DNA of 64,000 bases. It comes from Streptomyces sp. M92 (GTDB taxonomy: Bacteria; Actinomycetota; Actinomycetes; Streptomycetales; Streptomycetaceae). Under the pieces are notes generated by a model, which searched no databases, was not told the origin of the DNA, and saw nothing but the letters and a program-made list of their open reading frames with translations. The stretch's first letter is position 1; every line of letters starts with the position of its first letter. Both the position numbers and the translations under genes were made by a program. The stretch is from positions 4,650,001-4,714,000 of the forward strand of contig NZ_CP101137.1 in NCBI RefSeq assembly GCF_028473745.1, read 5' to 3'. Positions 43,427 to 51,536 of this stretch are shown here, piece after piece.

Positions 43427-45772
43427 CTACGCCAGCCCGGCCCGCCGCAACGCGTCGGCCATCGCCCCATTGGAAGGCGCCGGCGCCGCAGAGGCCCTCC
43501 CCTTGCCGCCGGTGGCCTTGCGCTGCCGAGGCGGCTTTCCCCCACGCTCCTTCTTCTGCTCCCCCTGGGCGGCAGCCTCGTCGTCCAACCGCAGCGTCAA
43601 CGAGATCCGCTTCCGCGGAATGTCGACGTCCAGCACCTTCACCTTCACGATGTCCCCGGGCTTCACCACGTCCCGCGGGTCCTTCACGAACGTCTTCGAC
43701 ATCGCGGACACGTGCACCAGCCCGTCCTGGTGCACACCGACGTCCACGAACGCCCCGAAGGCCGCCACGTTCGTGACGACCCCCTCCAGCACCATCCCCG
43801 ACGACAGGTCGGAGATCTTCTCCACGCCCTCCTTGAAGGTGGCCGTCTTGAAGGCGGGCCGCGGGTCGCGCCCCGGCTTCTCCAGCTCCCGCAGGATGTC
43901 GGAGACCGTCGGCAGACCGAACGTCTCGTCCACGAAGTCCGCCGGCTTCAGCGACCGCAGCACGGACGTGTTGCCGATCAGCCCGGCCACCTCCTGCCCG
44001 GCGGTCTTCACCATCCTGCGCACCACGGGGTACGCCTCGGGGTGCACGCTGGAGGCGTCCAGCGGGTCGCTGCCGCCCCGGATGCGCAGGAAGCCCGCGC
44101 ACTGCTCGTACGCCTTGGGACCGAGCCGGGACACCTTCTTCAGCTCGGTCCGCGACGAGAACGGCCCGTTCGCGTCCCGGTGGGCGACGATGTTCTCGGC
44201 GAGTGTGGAGGTGATGCCGGAGACCCGGGCGAGCAGCGGCGCCGACGCGGTGTTGACGTCCACGCCCACGCCGTTCACACAGTCCTCGACGACCGCGTCC
44301 AGGGAGCGGGACAGCTTCACCTCGGACAGGTCGTGCTGGTACTGGCCGACGCCGATCGACTTCGGGTCGATCTTCACCAGCTCGGCCAGCGGGTCCTGGA
44401 GCCGCCGGGCGATGGACACCGCGCCGCGCAGCGAGACGTCCATGTCCGGCAGTTCCTGCGAGGCGAACGCGGAGGCCGAGTACACGGATGCGCCGGCCTC
44501 GGACACCATCACCTTGGTGAGCTTCAGCTCCGGGTGCTTGGCGATGAGTTCCCCGGCGAGCTTGTCGGTCTCGCGGGACGCCGTGCCGTTGCCGATCGCG
44601 ACCAGCTCGACGGTGTGCTCCTTCGCGAGTCGCGCCAGTTTGGCGATCGCCTCGTCCCACCGGTTGGCCGGCACGTGCGGGTGGATCACGTCGGTGGCCA
44701 CGACCTTGCCGGTGGCGTCGACCACGGCGACCTTCACACCCGTGCGGAAGCCCGGGTCCAGGCCGAGCGTCGCGCGGGTGCCCGCCGGGGCGGCCAGCAG
44801 CAGGTCGCGGAGGTTGGCGGCGAAGACGTTCACCGCTTCGTCCTCGGCGGCCGTGCGCAGCCGCAGCCTGAGGTCGATGCCGAGGTGCACCAGGATGCGG
44901 GTGCGCCAGGCCCAGCGGACCGTGTCCGCCAGCCACTTGTCGCCGGGCCTGCCGCGGTCGGCGATCCCGAACCGGCCCGCGACGATCCCCTCGTACGACG
45001 ACGGACCGTCGGTGGGCTCCTCGGGCTCCAGGACGAGGTCGAGCACGTCCTCCTTCTCGCCGCGCAGCATGGCGAGGATCCGGTGCGAGGGCAGCTCGGT
45101 GAACGGCTCGGCGAAGTCGAAGTAGTCGGCGAACTTGGCGCCGGCCTCCTCCTTGCCCTCCTTGACCTTGGCGGCGAGCCGCCCGCGCGCCCACATCCGC
45201 TCCCGCACCTCGCCGATCAGGTCGGCGTCCTCGGAGAACTTCTCGGTGAGGATCGACCTGGCCCCGTCCAGGGCGGCCTGCGGATCCGCCACGCCCTTGT
45301 CGGGGTCCACGAACGCGGCCGCGGCGGCCAGGGGGTCCACGGACGGGTCGCCGAGCAGGCCCTCGGCCAGCGGCTCGAGACCCGCCTCGCGCGCGATCTG
45401 CGCCTTCGTCCGCCGCTTCGGCTTGAACGGCAGGTAGATGTCCTCCAGCCGGGCCTTGGTCTCGGCCGCCCGGATGCGCGCCGCCAACTCCTCGGTGAGC
45501 TTGCCCTGCTCGCGCACCGAGTCGAGGATCGCCGTGCGCCGGTCCTCCAGCTCCCGCAGATAACGCAGCCGCTCCTCGAGCGTGCGCAGCTGCGCGTCGT
45601 CGAGCATCTCGGTCGCTTCCTTGCGGTAGCGGGCGATGAAGGGCACCGTCGAGCCGCCGTCGAGCAGCTCCACCGCGGCCTTCACCTGCCGCTCCCGTAC
45701 GCCGAGTTCCTCGGCGATCCTGCCTTCGATGGACCTCACGTCGCTGGACGCGCTGGACCCGGGTGTCGTCAC
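43427..45772 (-). CDS. tex: Tex-type RNA-binding transcription accessory protein
   Basis: This 781-residue cytoplasmic protein has the full Tex order. An N-terminal helical domain includes PFIARYRKEATEMLDDAQLRTLEERL, and a YqgF/RNase H-like domain includes LGLDPGFRTGVKVAVVDATGKVV. Helix-hairpin-helix segments include GVDVNTASAPLLARVSGI and FSSRTELKKVSRLG. A C-terminal S1 RNA-binding domain runs from GMVLEGVVTNVAAFGAFVDVGVHQDGLVHVS to PRKRISLTLR, followed by a Lys/Arg/Ala-rich tail. Tex binds RNA and RNA polymerase and affects transcription and rRNA maturation. GTG 45772 gives the usual start TTPGSS; an in-frame GTG lies at 45793. Confidence 0.95.
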   Translation of the reverse strand: MTTPGSSASSDVRSIEGRIAEELGVRERQVKAAVELLDGGSTVPFIARYRKEATEMLDDAQLRTLEERLRYLRELEDRRTAILDSVREQGKLTEELAARIRAAETKARLEDIYLPFKPKRRTKAQIAREAGLEPLAEGLLGDPSVDPLAAAAAFVDPDKGVADPQAALDGARSILTEKFSEDADLIGEVRERMWARGRLAAKVKEGKEEAGAKFADYFDFAEPFTELPSHRILAMLRGEKEDVLDLVLEPEEPTDGPSSYEGIVAGRFGIADRGRPGDKWLADTVRWAWRTRILVHLGIDLRLRLRTAAEDEAVNVFAANLRDLLLAAPAGTRATLGLDPGFRTGVKVAVVDATGKVVATDVIHPHVPANRWDEAIAKLARLAKEHTVELVAIGNGTASRETDKLAGELIAKHPELKLTKVMVSEAGASVYSASAFASQELPDMDVSLRGAVSIARRLQDPLAELVKIDPKSIGVGQYQHDLSEVKLSRSLDAVVEDCVNGVGVDVNTASAPLLARVSGITSTLAENIVAHRDANGPFSSRTELKKVSRLGPKAYEQCAGFLRIRGGSDPLDASSVHPEAYPVVRRMVKTAGQEVAGLIGNTSVLRSLKPADFVDETFGLPTVSDILRELEKPGRDPRPAFKTATFKEGVEKISDLSSGMVLEGVVTNVAAFGAFVDVGVHQDGLVHVSAMSKTFVKDPRDVVKPGDIVKVKVLDVDIPRKRISLTLRLDDEAAAQGEQKKERGGKPPRQRKATGGKGRASAAPAPSNGAMADALRRAGLA

Positions 45773-45887
45773 GATCCCGTACCGCCTTCTCACTGAGGTT
45801 GCGCGGCAATTGTGGCAGGTGGCACCGACAATCGGGGATCAGGGCGGCACCCGGGCCCGTCGCGGCCGGGTCGCACCGAGGCCGGCA

Positions 45888-46019
45888 TCAGACCCTGCGG
45901 CCGCGGGTGGCGGACGAGGCGCCGCCGAAGAGCCGGGCCAGCGCCCGGAAGGGAAGCGTCACGACGGTGGCGACGGCGCCGCCGATCTGGCGCAGTACGT
46001 CTGCGATGGCACGGAACAC
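45888..46019 (-). CDS. Small conserved hypothetical (LPFR motif) protein
   Basis: This 43-residue ORF starts at GTG 46019, with GAGAGGGGC about nine bases upstream. It encodes FRAIADVLRQIGGAVATVVT, then LPFRALARLFGG and a short basic tail. The central stretch could form one amphipathic or membrane helix. Similar short products occur upstream of tex in other Streptomyces as I recall, which supports it being real; no function is known. Confidence 0.5.
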   Translation of the reverse strand: MFRAIADVLRQIGGAVATVVTLPFRALARLFGGASSATRGRRV

Positions 46020-46207
46020 GAAAAGCCCCTCTCGTCTCCCCGGCCCCTCCGGCCGGGGAGAGTACGGGTACCTCCGCATCGGCGCGGCATGCTCGCACAC
46101 GCCCCGTGATCCGCAACTCGCGCCGACGCGCCCCCCGTCCCAAAGGCCCCGGACGCGCGATCGGCGACCCGGGATGGGGGCGCGACGAGCGATGAGACGC
46201 CCTCGCT

Positions 46208-46515
46208 CCGCCGCGACCGCGCTGTGCGGCCTCGGACGGGCCACCGCGTGCTCCGTGTCCGGCGGCCTGTGAAGCGGGGTCGGCGGCGTGCGGTCCGTTG
46301 CGCGCGGTGCGGGGCTTGCCCCGCCGCGACCGCGCTGTGCGGCCCCCGACGCGACACCGCGCGCCCGGCGGTGCGCGGTGCGGGGTCGGCGACGCGCGGT
46401 CCGCGACGCGGGATGCGGTGCTCCCGCCCCGCCGCACCCGCGCCGCGCGTCTTCGCACGCGACCCACGGCCCACGTCCCCGCGTCCGCAGAGCGGGGTCC
46501 GCGACGGGCGGCGTG
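46208..46515. repeat. Degenerate tandem duplication in gene-free region
   Basis: A 24-base block at 46208-46231 recurs exactly at 46321-46344. A second 24-base block at 46274-46297 recurs with two changes at 46380-46403 and in a weaker third copy at 46492-46515. The order and the offsets of 113 and 106 bases show duplication of a unit of about 110 bases. The whole stretch 46020-46530 has no credible gene on either strand; the open frames across it are low-complexity Arg/Pro/Ala sequence. Its origin is unclear; it may be decayed coding sequence. Confidence 0.6.
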
Positions 46516-46530
46516 TGCCGTACGAGTCCC

Positions 46531-47400
46531 TCAGCGCCTGCGGAACAGGTCCGCCGGGAAGGCGCCCGCGCCGACCGCCGTGCGGGCGAGGGCCGACACG
46601 AGGTCCGTCAGACGCGCCACACCCTCCGCCCCCAGGTGGGCGTAGGGGGCCGCGTCGAGCCGGTCCGTCTCCTGCTCGATCCCGTCGCGCAGGGCCGCCC
46701 CGCGCTCCGTGAGCTCTCCGGCCTCGTCGACGAGACCGCGCCCGCGCAGTCGGTCCACCGCCGCGTCCCACTCCTCCCGGGTCCAGCCACGGGTGCTGAA
46801 GACCCACTTCGGCGTCAGACCCCGGCCGGTCGCGGTGTGCGTCACCAGCGCCTCCAGACCGTCCAGCTCGGCCGCCGCCAGCGCGACGAGGTGACCGTCG
46901 CCCCGGTGTTCGCGCAGCAGCGTCGCCGCGTGCCACAACGCCAGGTGCGGCGCGTCGGGCACGGGCAGGTCGGCGTGGGCCGAGTACAGCGGGCGCGCAC
47001 CGCGCGAACAGGCCTCGGCGGCACGCAGCGCCAGGGCGGCAGCCTCCGACATCTGCGCCGACGACACGGCCTCCTCGCCGAGCAGCCGGCGCAGCGTCGC
47101 GTCGACGGCACGCTCCCGGGCCGCCAGCGCCTGCTGAGGCGTGACGGTCTCCCACACGGCGGGCACGTGCCGGGCGACGAGGTCGTGCTTGTAGTTGTAG
47201 AACGCCGCCGTCACCGCGCCGGCGCCGACCGGCCCGAGCGCGGCGGCGCGCACCGCGAAGTTGACCGCACGGGGGTCGGTGACCCCGAGGGCGCTCAGCT
47301 CCCGGCCCGTGTCGGGCGAGAAGTAGTGCGTCGAGTGCAGCGAGTTGAGCGCGTTGTGGCAGCGACGGCCGGCGCGTGCGTCGAGGGCGGCAGTGGTCAT
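46531..47400 (-). CDS. SCO6745-type helix-turn-helix family protein
   Basis: This 289-residue protein begins ALDARAGRRCHNALNSLHSTHYF and carries AAALGPVGAGAVTAAFYNY and a C-terminal region (RGWTREEWDAAVDRLRGRGLVDEAGELTERGAALRDGIE) with the shape of a winged helix. This matches the actinobacterial family named after S. coelicolor SCO6745. These proteins have no known ligand; DNA binding is inferred from the C-terminal domain. ATG 47400 fits; an ATG/GTG at 47409 would add three residues. It is divergent from the GlxA regulator gene. Confidence 0.88.
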   Translation of the reverse strand: MTTAALDARAGRRCHNALNSLHSTHYFSPDTGRELSALGVTDPRAVNFAVRAAALGPVGAGAVTAAFYNYKHDLVARHVPAVWETVTPQQALAARERAVDATLRRLLGEEAVSSAQMSEAAALALRAAEACSRGARPLYSAHADLPVPDAPHLALWHAATLLREHRGDGHLVALAAAELDGLEALVTHTATGRGLTPKWVFSTRGWTREEWDAAVDRLRGRGLVDEAGELTERGAALRDGIEQETDRLDAAPYAHLGAEGVARLTDLVSALARTAVGAGAFPADLFRRR

Positions 47401-47524
47401 GCCCGGCACGTTACCAACCGCTCAGTACGTCATCCAGGGCTGCTTCGCGTACGCGTACGGCATGGCAGGAAAGGTGGGATACGCGTCATTGCAGACGCCC
47501 GAGGCGCGGGCGAAGAATCGACGC

Positions 47525-48487
47525 ATGGCGCAGCGAACCGTCCTCGTCGTCCTCTTCGACGACGTCCAGAGCCTCGATGTCACCGGTCCCGTGGAGGTCT
47601 TCGCGGGCGCGGAGAAGCACACGCCGGGGACGTACCGCATCCGTACGGCCTCGCTGGACGGCGCCGCCGTGCGTACCTCCAGCGGTCTGACCGTCGTACC
47701 GGACCAGGCCCTCACCTCGGACTCGGAGGGCCCGGACACCCTGGTCGTCCCGGGCGGCCAGGGCACCCGCCACCCCGACCGGAACCTGATCGAGTGGCTG
47801 CGCGCACACGGCCCCCGCGCCCGGCGCCTGGTCTCCGTGTGCACGGGAGCGATCCTGCTCGCGCGGGCGGGGCTGCTGGACGGCCGCCGCGCGACCACCC
47901 ACTGGGCGTACTCGGACCGGCTCGCCCGCGACCACCCGGCCGTGGACGTCGACCCCGACCCGATCTACATCCGCGACGGCCATGTCGCCACCTCCGCCGG
48001 TGTCACCTCCGGCATCGACCTCGCCCTCGCCCTGGTCGAGGAGGACCTGGGCCGGGACGCCGCCCTGACCGTCGCCCGCCACTTGGTGGTGTTCCTGCGC
48101 CGGCCCGGCAACCAGGCCCAGTTCAGCGCCCAGCTGGCCGCCCAGACCGCCCGGCGCGAGCCGCTGCGCGAGGTCCAGCAGTGGATCACCGAGCACCCCG
48201 GGGCCGACCTGAGCGTCGAGTCGCTCGCCGCCCGCAGCGGCTTCTCGCCCCGCCACTTCGCCCGGGCCTTCCAGGCGGAGACGGGCACGACACCGGGCCG
48301 CTACGTCGACCGGGTGCGGCTGGAGCACGCGCGCCGGCTGATGGAGGACACGACGGACGGCGTCGAGGGGATCGCCCGGGCCAGCGGGTACGGCACGCCG
48401 GAGGCCATGCGGCGCGCCTTCGTCAGGACCCTCGGAACCTCACCGGCCGAGTACCGCCGCCGCTTCCGCCCGGCACCCGTCCAGTGA
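47525..48487 (+). CDS. GlxA-family regulator (DJ-1/PfpI plus AraC HTH)
   Basis: This 320-residue protein has an N-terminal DJ-1/PfpI-like sensor domain (about 1-190) with the nucleophile-elbow cysteine in VSVCTGAILLARAGLL. The C-terminal AraC double HTH (about 215-315) contains LAARSGFSPRHFARAFQAETG and IARASGYGTPEAMRRAF. GlxA proteins are transcriptional activators whose amidase-like domain probably binds a small nitrogenous ligand. The ATG at 47525 follows a suitable spacer. The next gene encodes a free-standing DJ-1/PfpI enzyme with the same core, so this is a regulator/enzyme pair. Confidence 0.93.
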   Translation: MAQRTVLVVLFDDVQSLDVTGPVEVFAGAEKHTPGTYRIRTASLDGAAVRTSSGLTVVPDQALTSDSEGPDTLVVPGGQGTRHPDRNLIEWLRAHGPRARRLVSVCTGAILLARAGLLDGRRATTHWAYSDRLARDHPAVDVDPDPIYIRDGHVATSAGVTSGIDLALALVEEDLGRDAALTVARHLVVFLRRPGNQAQFSAQLAAQTARREPLREVQQWITEHPGADLSVESLAARSGFSPRHFARAFQAETGTTPGRYVDRVRLEHARRLMEDTTDGVEGIARASGYGTPEAMRRAFVRTLGTSPAEYRRRFRPAPVQ

Positions 48488-48545
48488 CCCACACCCCCCA
48501 TATCCCGTGTCCCGTACCACCACGACACCGACCGGAAGGAAACCC

Positions 48546-49181
48546 GTGCAGATCGCCATCGTCCTCTTCGACCGCTTCACCGCCCTCGACGCGGTGGGGC
48601 CGTACGAGACCCTCAGCCGCGTCCCGGACGCGGAGACCGTGTTCGTCGCCGAGCGGACCGGTCCGGTCCGCAACGAGACGGGCAGCCTGGCGCTGACCGC
48701 CGACCGGACCCTTTCCGACGCGCCGCACCCGGATGTCGTCGTCGTGCCCGGCGGCCCCGGACAGCACGCGCAGATGGACAACGCGACCCTCCTGGAGTGG
48801 CTCCGCGCGGCCGATGCCACCAGCACCTGGACCACCTCGGTCTGCTCCGGCTCCCTGCTGCTCGCCGCCGCGGGCCTGCTGGAGGGCCGCCGAGCCACCT
48901 CGCACTGGCTGGCCCTGAACCACCTGAAGCGGTTCGGCGCCGAGCCGACCGGGGAGCGGGTGGTCACCGACGGCAAGTACGTCACGGCGGCCGGCGTCTC
49001 CTCAGGCATCGACATGGGCCTCACCCTGGTCGGCCGGATCGCCGGCGACGAGCACGCCCAGGCCGTTCAGCTGCTGACCGAGTACGATCCCCAGCCGCCC
49101 TACGACGCGGGGTCCCCCGAGAAGGCGCCCGCGCACCTCGTCGAGGAGTTCCACACCCGCAACCGGTTCACCCTGACGTAG
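48546..49181 (+). CDS. DJ-1/PfpI family protein (isonitrile hydratase-like)
   Basis: This 211-residue protein has the DJ-1/PfpI fold: FDRFTALDAVGPYETLSRVP at the start with the conserved Asp and Glu, VVVPGGPGQ, the elbow SVCSGSLLLAAAGLLEGRRATSHW with the reactive Cys, and AAGVSSGIDMGLTLV. The arrangement resembles isonitrile hydratase (InhA). GGAAGGAAACCC precedes the GTG at 48546. It lies 58 bases after the GlxA regulator gene and is probably its target. The substrate is unknown. Its end overlaps the convergent enoyl-CoA hydratase gene by 14 bases. Confidence 0.9.
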   Translation: MQIAIVLFDRFTALDAVGPYETLSRVPDAETVFVAERTGPVRNETGSLALTADRTLSDAPHPDVVVVPGGPGQHAQMDNATLLEWLRAADATSTWTTSVCSGSLLLAAAGLLEGRRATSHWLALNHLKRFGAEPTGERVVTDGKYVTAAGVSSGIDMGLTLVGRIAGDEHAQAVQLLTEYDPQPPYDAGSPEKAPAHLVEEFHTRNRFTLT

Positions 49182-49935
49182 GCGCGCTCCCGGGGACGCG
49201 CCAGCCGAACTCCGGCTGCCTGCGCTCCAGGAAGGCGGCGACCCCCTCCGCGAGGTCGCCGCTGCCGCGCGCCTGCGCCGTCCAGTACGCGTCCCGGTCG
49301 GTGCGCCCGTCCACGAACTCCTTCGCCGCGGCCTGCGTCAGCTGCGAGCGGGACGTGAGGATCCGAGTGAACTCCGCCACCCGCTTGCCGAGTCCGCCCT
49401 CCGGCAGCACCTCGTCGACCAGGCCCGTGCGCAGTGCCCGCCCGGCGTCGATCAACTCACCGGAGAACAGCAGGTACTTCGCGGTGGCCGGCCCGGTCAG
49501 CGCCGCGAGCCGCCGGGTCGAGGACGCCGCATAGACGACCCCCAGCTTGGCCGGAGTCACCCCGAACAGCGCCGACTCCTCGGCGAACCGCAGGTCGCAG
49601 GCGGCCGCCAGCTGCGTCCCGCCGCCCACGCAGTGACCGCGGACCGCCGCAAGCGTCGGCTTGGGGAAGGCCGCCAGAGCCTCCTCGGCGCGCACGGCGA
49701 GCCCCTGCGCCTCCTGAGCGGACTCCCGCAGGGTCGAGATGTCGGCCCCGGCGCAGAACGTGCCGCCCTCACCGGTCAGCACCAGCGCCCGCACCGCCGG
49801 GTCGTCGGCCAGGGCGTCGAGCAGCGGAGGCAGCGCCCGCCACATCCGCGCCGTCATGGCGTTGCGCTTGGCCGGGTGGTGGACGACGACGGTCGCGACC
49901 GAGTCGTCGACCCGGTGCAGCAGCTGGGGCTCCAT
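49168..49935 (-). CDS. Enoyl-CoA hydratase/isomerase family protein
   Basis: This 255-residue single-domain crotonase has HHPAKRNAMTARMWRALPPLL, the oxyanion-hole segments GGTFCAGADISTL and RGHCVGGGTQLAAACDLRFA, and FGVTPAKLGVVY. At the position where hydratases carry the first Glu it has GGGTQLA, and the second acidic residue position reads PAKLG instead of PExxLG, so activity as a hydratase is doubtful and another crotonase reaction is likely. ATG 49935 fits the family length. No partner genes adjoin it. Confidence 0.88.
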   Translation of the reverse strand: MEPQLLHRVDDSVATVVVHHPAKRNAMTARMWRALPPLLDALADDPAVRALVLTGEGGTFCAGADISTLRESAQEAQGLAVRAEEALAAFPKPTLAAVRGHCVGGGTQLAAACDLRFAEESALFGVTPAKLGVVYAASSTRRLAALTGPATAKYLLFSGELIDAGRALRTGLVDEVLPEGGLGKRVAEFTRILTSRSQLTQAAAKEFVDGRTDRDAYWTAQARGSGDLAEGVAAFLERRQPEFGWRVPGSAPTSG

Positions 49936-50104
49936 GCGCCGGATGCTATCCGCCGACCCGTCGGGTTCGTACGGACGGTGGGGGCGGAACAGGAACGGTC
50001 CCACAACTGACCGTGCCATACGCCAACGATCAGAACCGTTCGATACCAGCTGACTTGCGTTCAGTCATCCGGAGGGGAGTGACGCGTTCCCAACACTCAG
50101 GGGT

Positions 50105-50593
50105 GTGGTGACAATCGAGCCCAGGGGTGGCGACCGGACGATGGACGAGACCGGGCCCGCCGGGCCGCTGCCGTACGAAGGCGTCTGGCGGTTCACCGCC
50201 CCCGCCGTGGAAGCGTCGGTCCCGCAGGCGCGGCACGCCGTGCGGGACCTGCTGGTGCGCCAGGGCGTGCCGGTCTCCGACGACGTGACGCAGGGACTGC
50301 TGCTGATCGTCTCGGAGCTGGTCACCAACGCCGTCCGGCACGCGGCGGTGCTGTCGCCGGTGCTCGCCGTGGAGGTCGCCGTCGGGCCCGAGTGGGTGCG
50401 GGTGTCCGTGGAGGACAGCCACCCCTACCGCCCGACCGCCCTGGAGGCCGACCACGGGCAGACGGGCGGGCGCGGACTGCTCCTGGTCCGGGAGATCACC
50501 CGGGAGGCGGGCGGGGCGTGCGACGTGGCCCACACGGCGAGCGGCGGCAAGGTGATCTGGGCCGCCCTGCCGCTCAAGCACGCCCCGAGGTAG
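50105..50593 (+). CDS. ATP-binding regulatory protein (HATPase_c, RsbW/SpoIIAB-like)
   Basis: This protein of up to 162 residues has a GHKL ATPase domain of the anti-sigma-factor serine kinase type: the N-box LLLIVSELVTNAVRHA and the G-box TGGRGLLLVREI, with VSVEDSHP between them. Streptomyces has dozens of such orphan proteins, most without a known sigma factor or partner. The start is uncertain: GTG 50105 or 50108 would be nearly leaderless, and ATG 50141 lies 36 bases further on, 12 codons into the frame. It converges on idi with six bases between the stops. Confidence 0.88.
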   Translation: MVTIEPRGGDRTMDETGPAGPLPYEGVWRFTAPAVEASVPQARHAVRDLLVRQGVPVSDDVTQGLLLIVSELVTNAVRHAAVLSPVLAVEVAVGPEWVRVSVEDSHPYRPTALEADHGQTGGRGLLLVREITREAGGACDVAHTASGGKVIWAALPLKHAPR

Positions 50594-50599
50594 GCGGGC

Positions 50600-51193
50600 T
50601 CACCAGCCGGCGGAGGGGCCCGTCAGTTCGCGGACGGCGGGCCGGGCCGCGTCCAGCACCGTCATGAACCACGCCGAGAACGTGTCCTTCGCGTGCCGCT
50701 CGGCCAGCTCGGCCGGGTCGACGAAGGCCGTCTGGGCCACCTCCTCCGGGTCGGGCCGCAGCCCGGCCTGCACGAGGCCGACGAAGAGGTGGTTGTACTC
50801 CTGCTCCACCAGCCCGGAGGCCGGGTCGGGGTGGTTGTAGCGAACGGTGCCCGCCTCGGCGAGCAGCGAGGGGGAGACGCCGAGCTCCTCGTACGTCCGC
50901 CGGGCCGCGGCCGCGAAGGGCGCCTCACCGGGGTAGGGGTGACCGCAGCAGGTGTTGGACCACACACCGGGGGAGTGGTACTTGCCCAGCGCCCGCTGCT
51001 GGAGCAGCAGCCGGCCCCGCTCGTCGAAGAGGAACACGGAGAAGGCGCGGTGCAGCCGTCCCGGCGGCTGGTGTGCGGAGAGCTTCTCCGCGGTGCCGAT
51101 CGTCGCCCCGTTCTCGTCGACCAGTTCCAGCAAGATCGCGTCTGCGGTGCCGTTCGACGAACTGTGCGTCTCGGTGGCAGGAGTGATCGGCAT
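50600..51193 (-). CDS. idi: Isopentenyl-diphosphate delta-isomerase, type I
   Basis: This 197-residue Nudix-fold enzyme interconverts isopentenyl and dimethylallyl diphosphate. LHRAFSVFLFDERGRLLLQQRALGKYHSPGVWSNTCCGHPYPGE contains the catalytic Cys and metal-binding His residues, followed by the Glu-rich RRTYEELGV and EYNHLFVG. GAAGG abuts the ATG at 51199 with no spacer but is six bases before the ATG at 51193, so the second is chosen. It lies about 9 kb before the hopanoid operon on the opposite strand and can feed it with C5 units. Confidence 0.95.
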   Translation of the reverse strand: MPITPATETHSSSNGTADAILLELVDENGATIGTAEKLSAHQPPGRLHRAFSVFLFDERGRLLLQQRALGKYHSPGVWSNTCCGHPYPGEAPFAAAARRTYEELGVSPSLLAEAGTVRYNHPDPASGLVEQEYNHLFVGLVQAGLRPDPEEVAQTAFVDPAELAERHAKDTFSAWFMTVLDAARPAVRELTGPSAGW

Positions 51194-51199
51194 ACCCAT

Positions 51200-51485
51200 C
51201 CTTCAACTCGGTCCTCGCGCCCCAAGTGTGCCGTACGAATCCGGCACTCTCGGCACTTCCCGGCACTCCGCATGTCCCGCGCGGCGGCGCGGCCCGCGGT
51301 CTGACCGGTCGGACGCCGAGTGGGGCCCGAAGGTTGATCATTCCCGGCGGCGCGGCCCTGGAACCGTCGGGGACGTGGCCGGAAAGGGTGGAGCGGAGGA
51401 CGGGAGCGCACGGGCGGAGGGCGGGACGCGCTCGGGCGCAGGGGCTGGACCCGCTCGGGCGGCGGGCGGCCGCACTCCGCGGCGC
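51200..51485. other. Gene-free spacer upstream of idi
   Basis: No supportable gene is seen on either strand between idi and the CDF gene. CGGCACT occurs three times at 51242, 51251 and 51261, close to the idi start, at a helical-turn spacing that could mark regulator contacts. The remainder is purine-rich, low-complexity GC sequence. Confidence 0.5.
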
Positions 51486-51527
51486 GTACCCCCTGAGTGC
51501 GCGCCCCCTCGCCCGCTCAGGGGGTAC
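51486..51527 (-). terminator. Hairpin terminator of the CDF gene
   Basis: GTACCCCCTGAG (51486-51497) pairs perfectly with CTCAGGGGGTAC (51516-51527) around 18 bases. It begins nine bases past the CDF stop on the minus strand and insulates idi, which is read in the same direction further on. Confidence 0.8.
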
Positions 51528-51536
51528 ACGTGCGTC

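Noticed and set aside
46208..46515. CRISPR array
   Set aside because: Only two to three degenerate copies, no regular spacers and no cas genes in the window.
46288..46530. Open frames across the repeat region before the SCO6745-type gene
   Set aside because: Arg/Pro/Ala-rich low-complexity products created by duplicated GC sequence, with no start signals.
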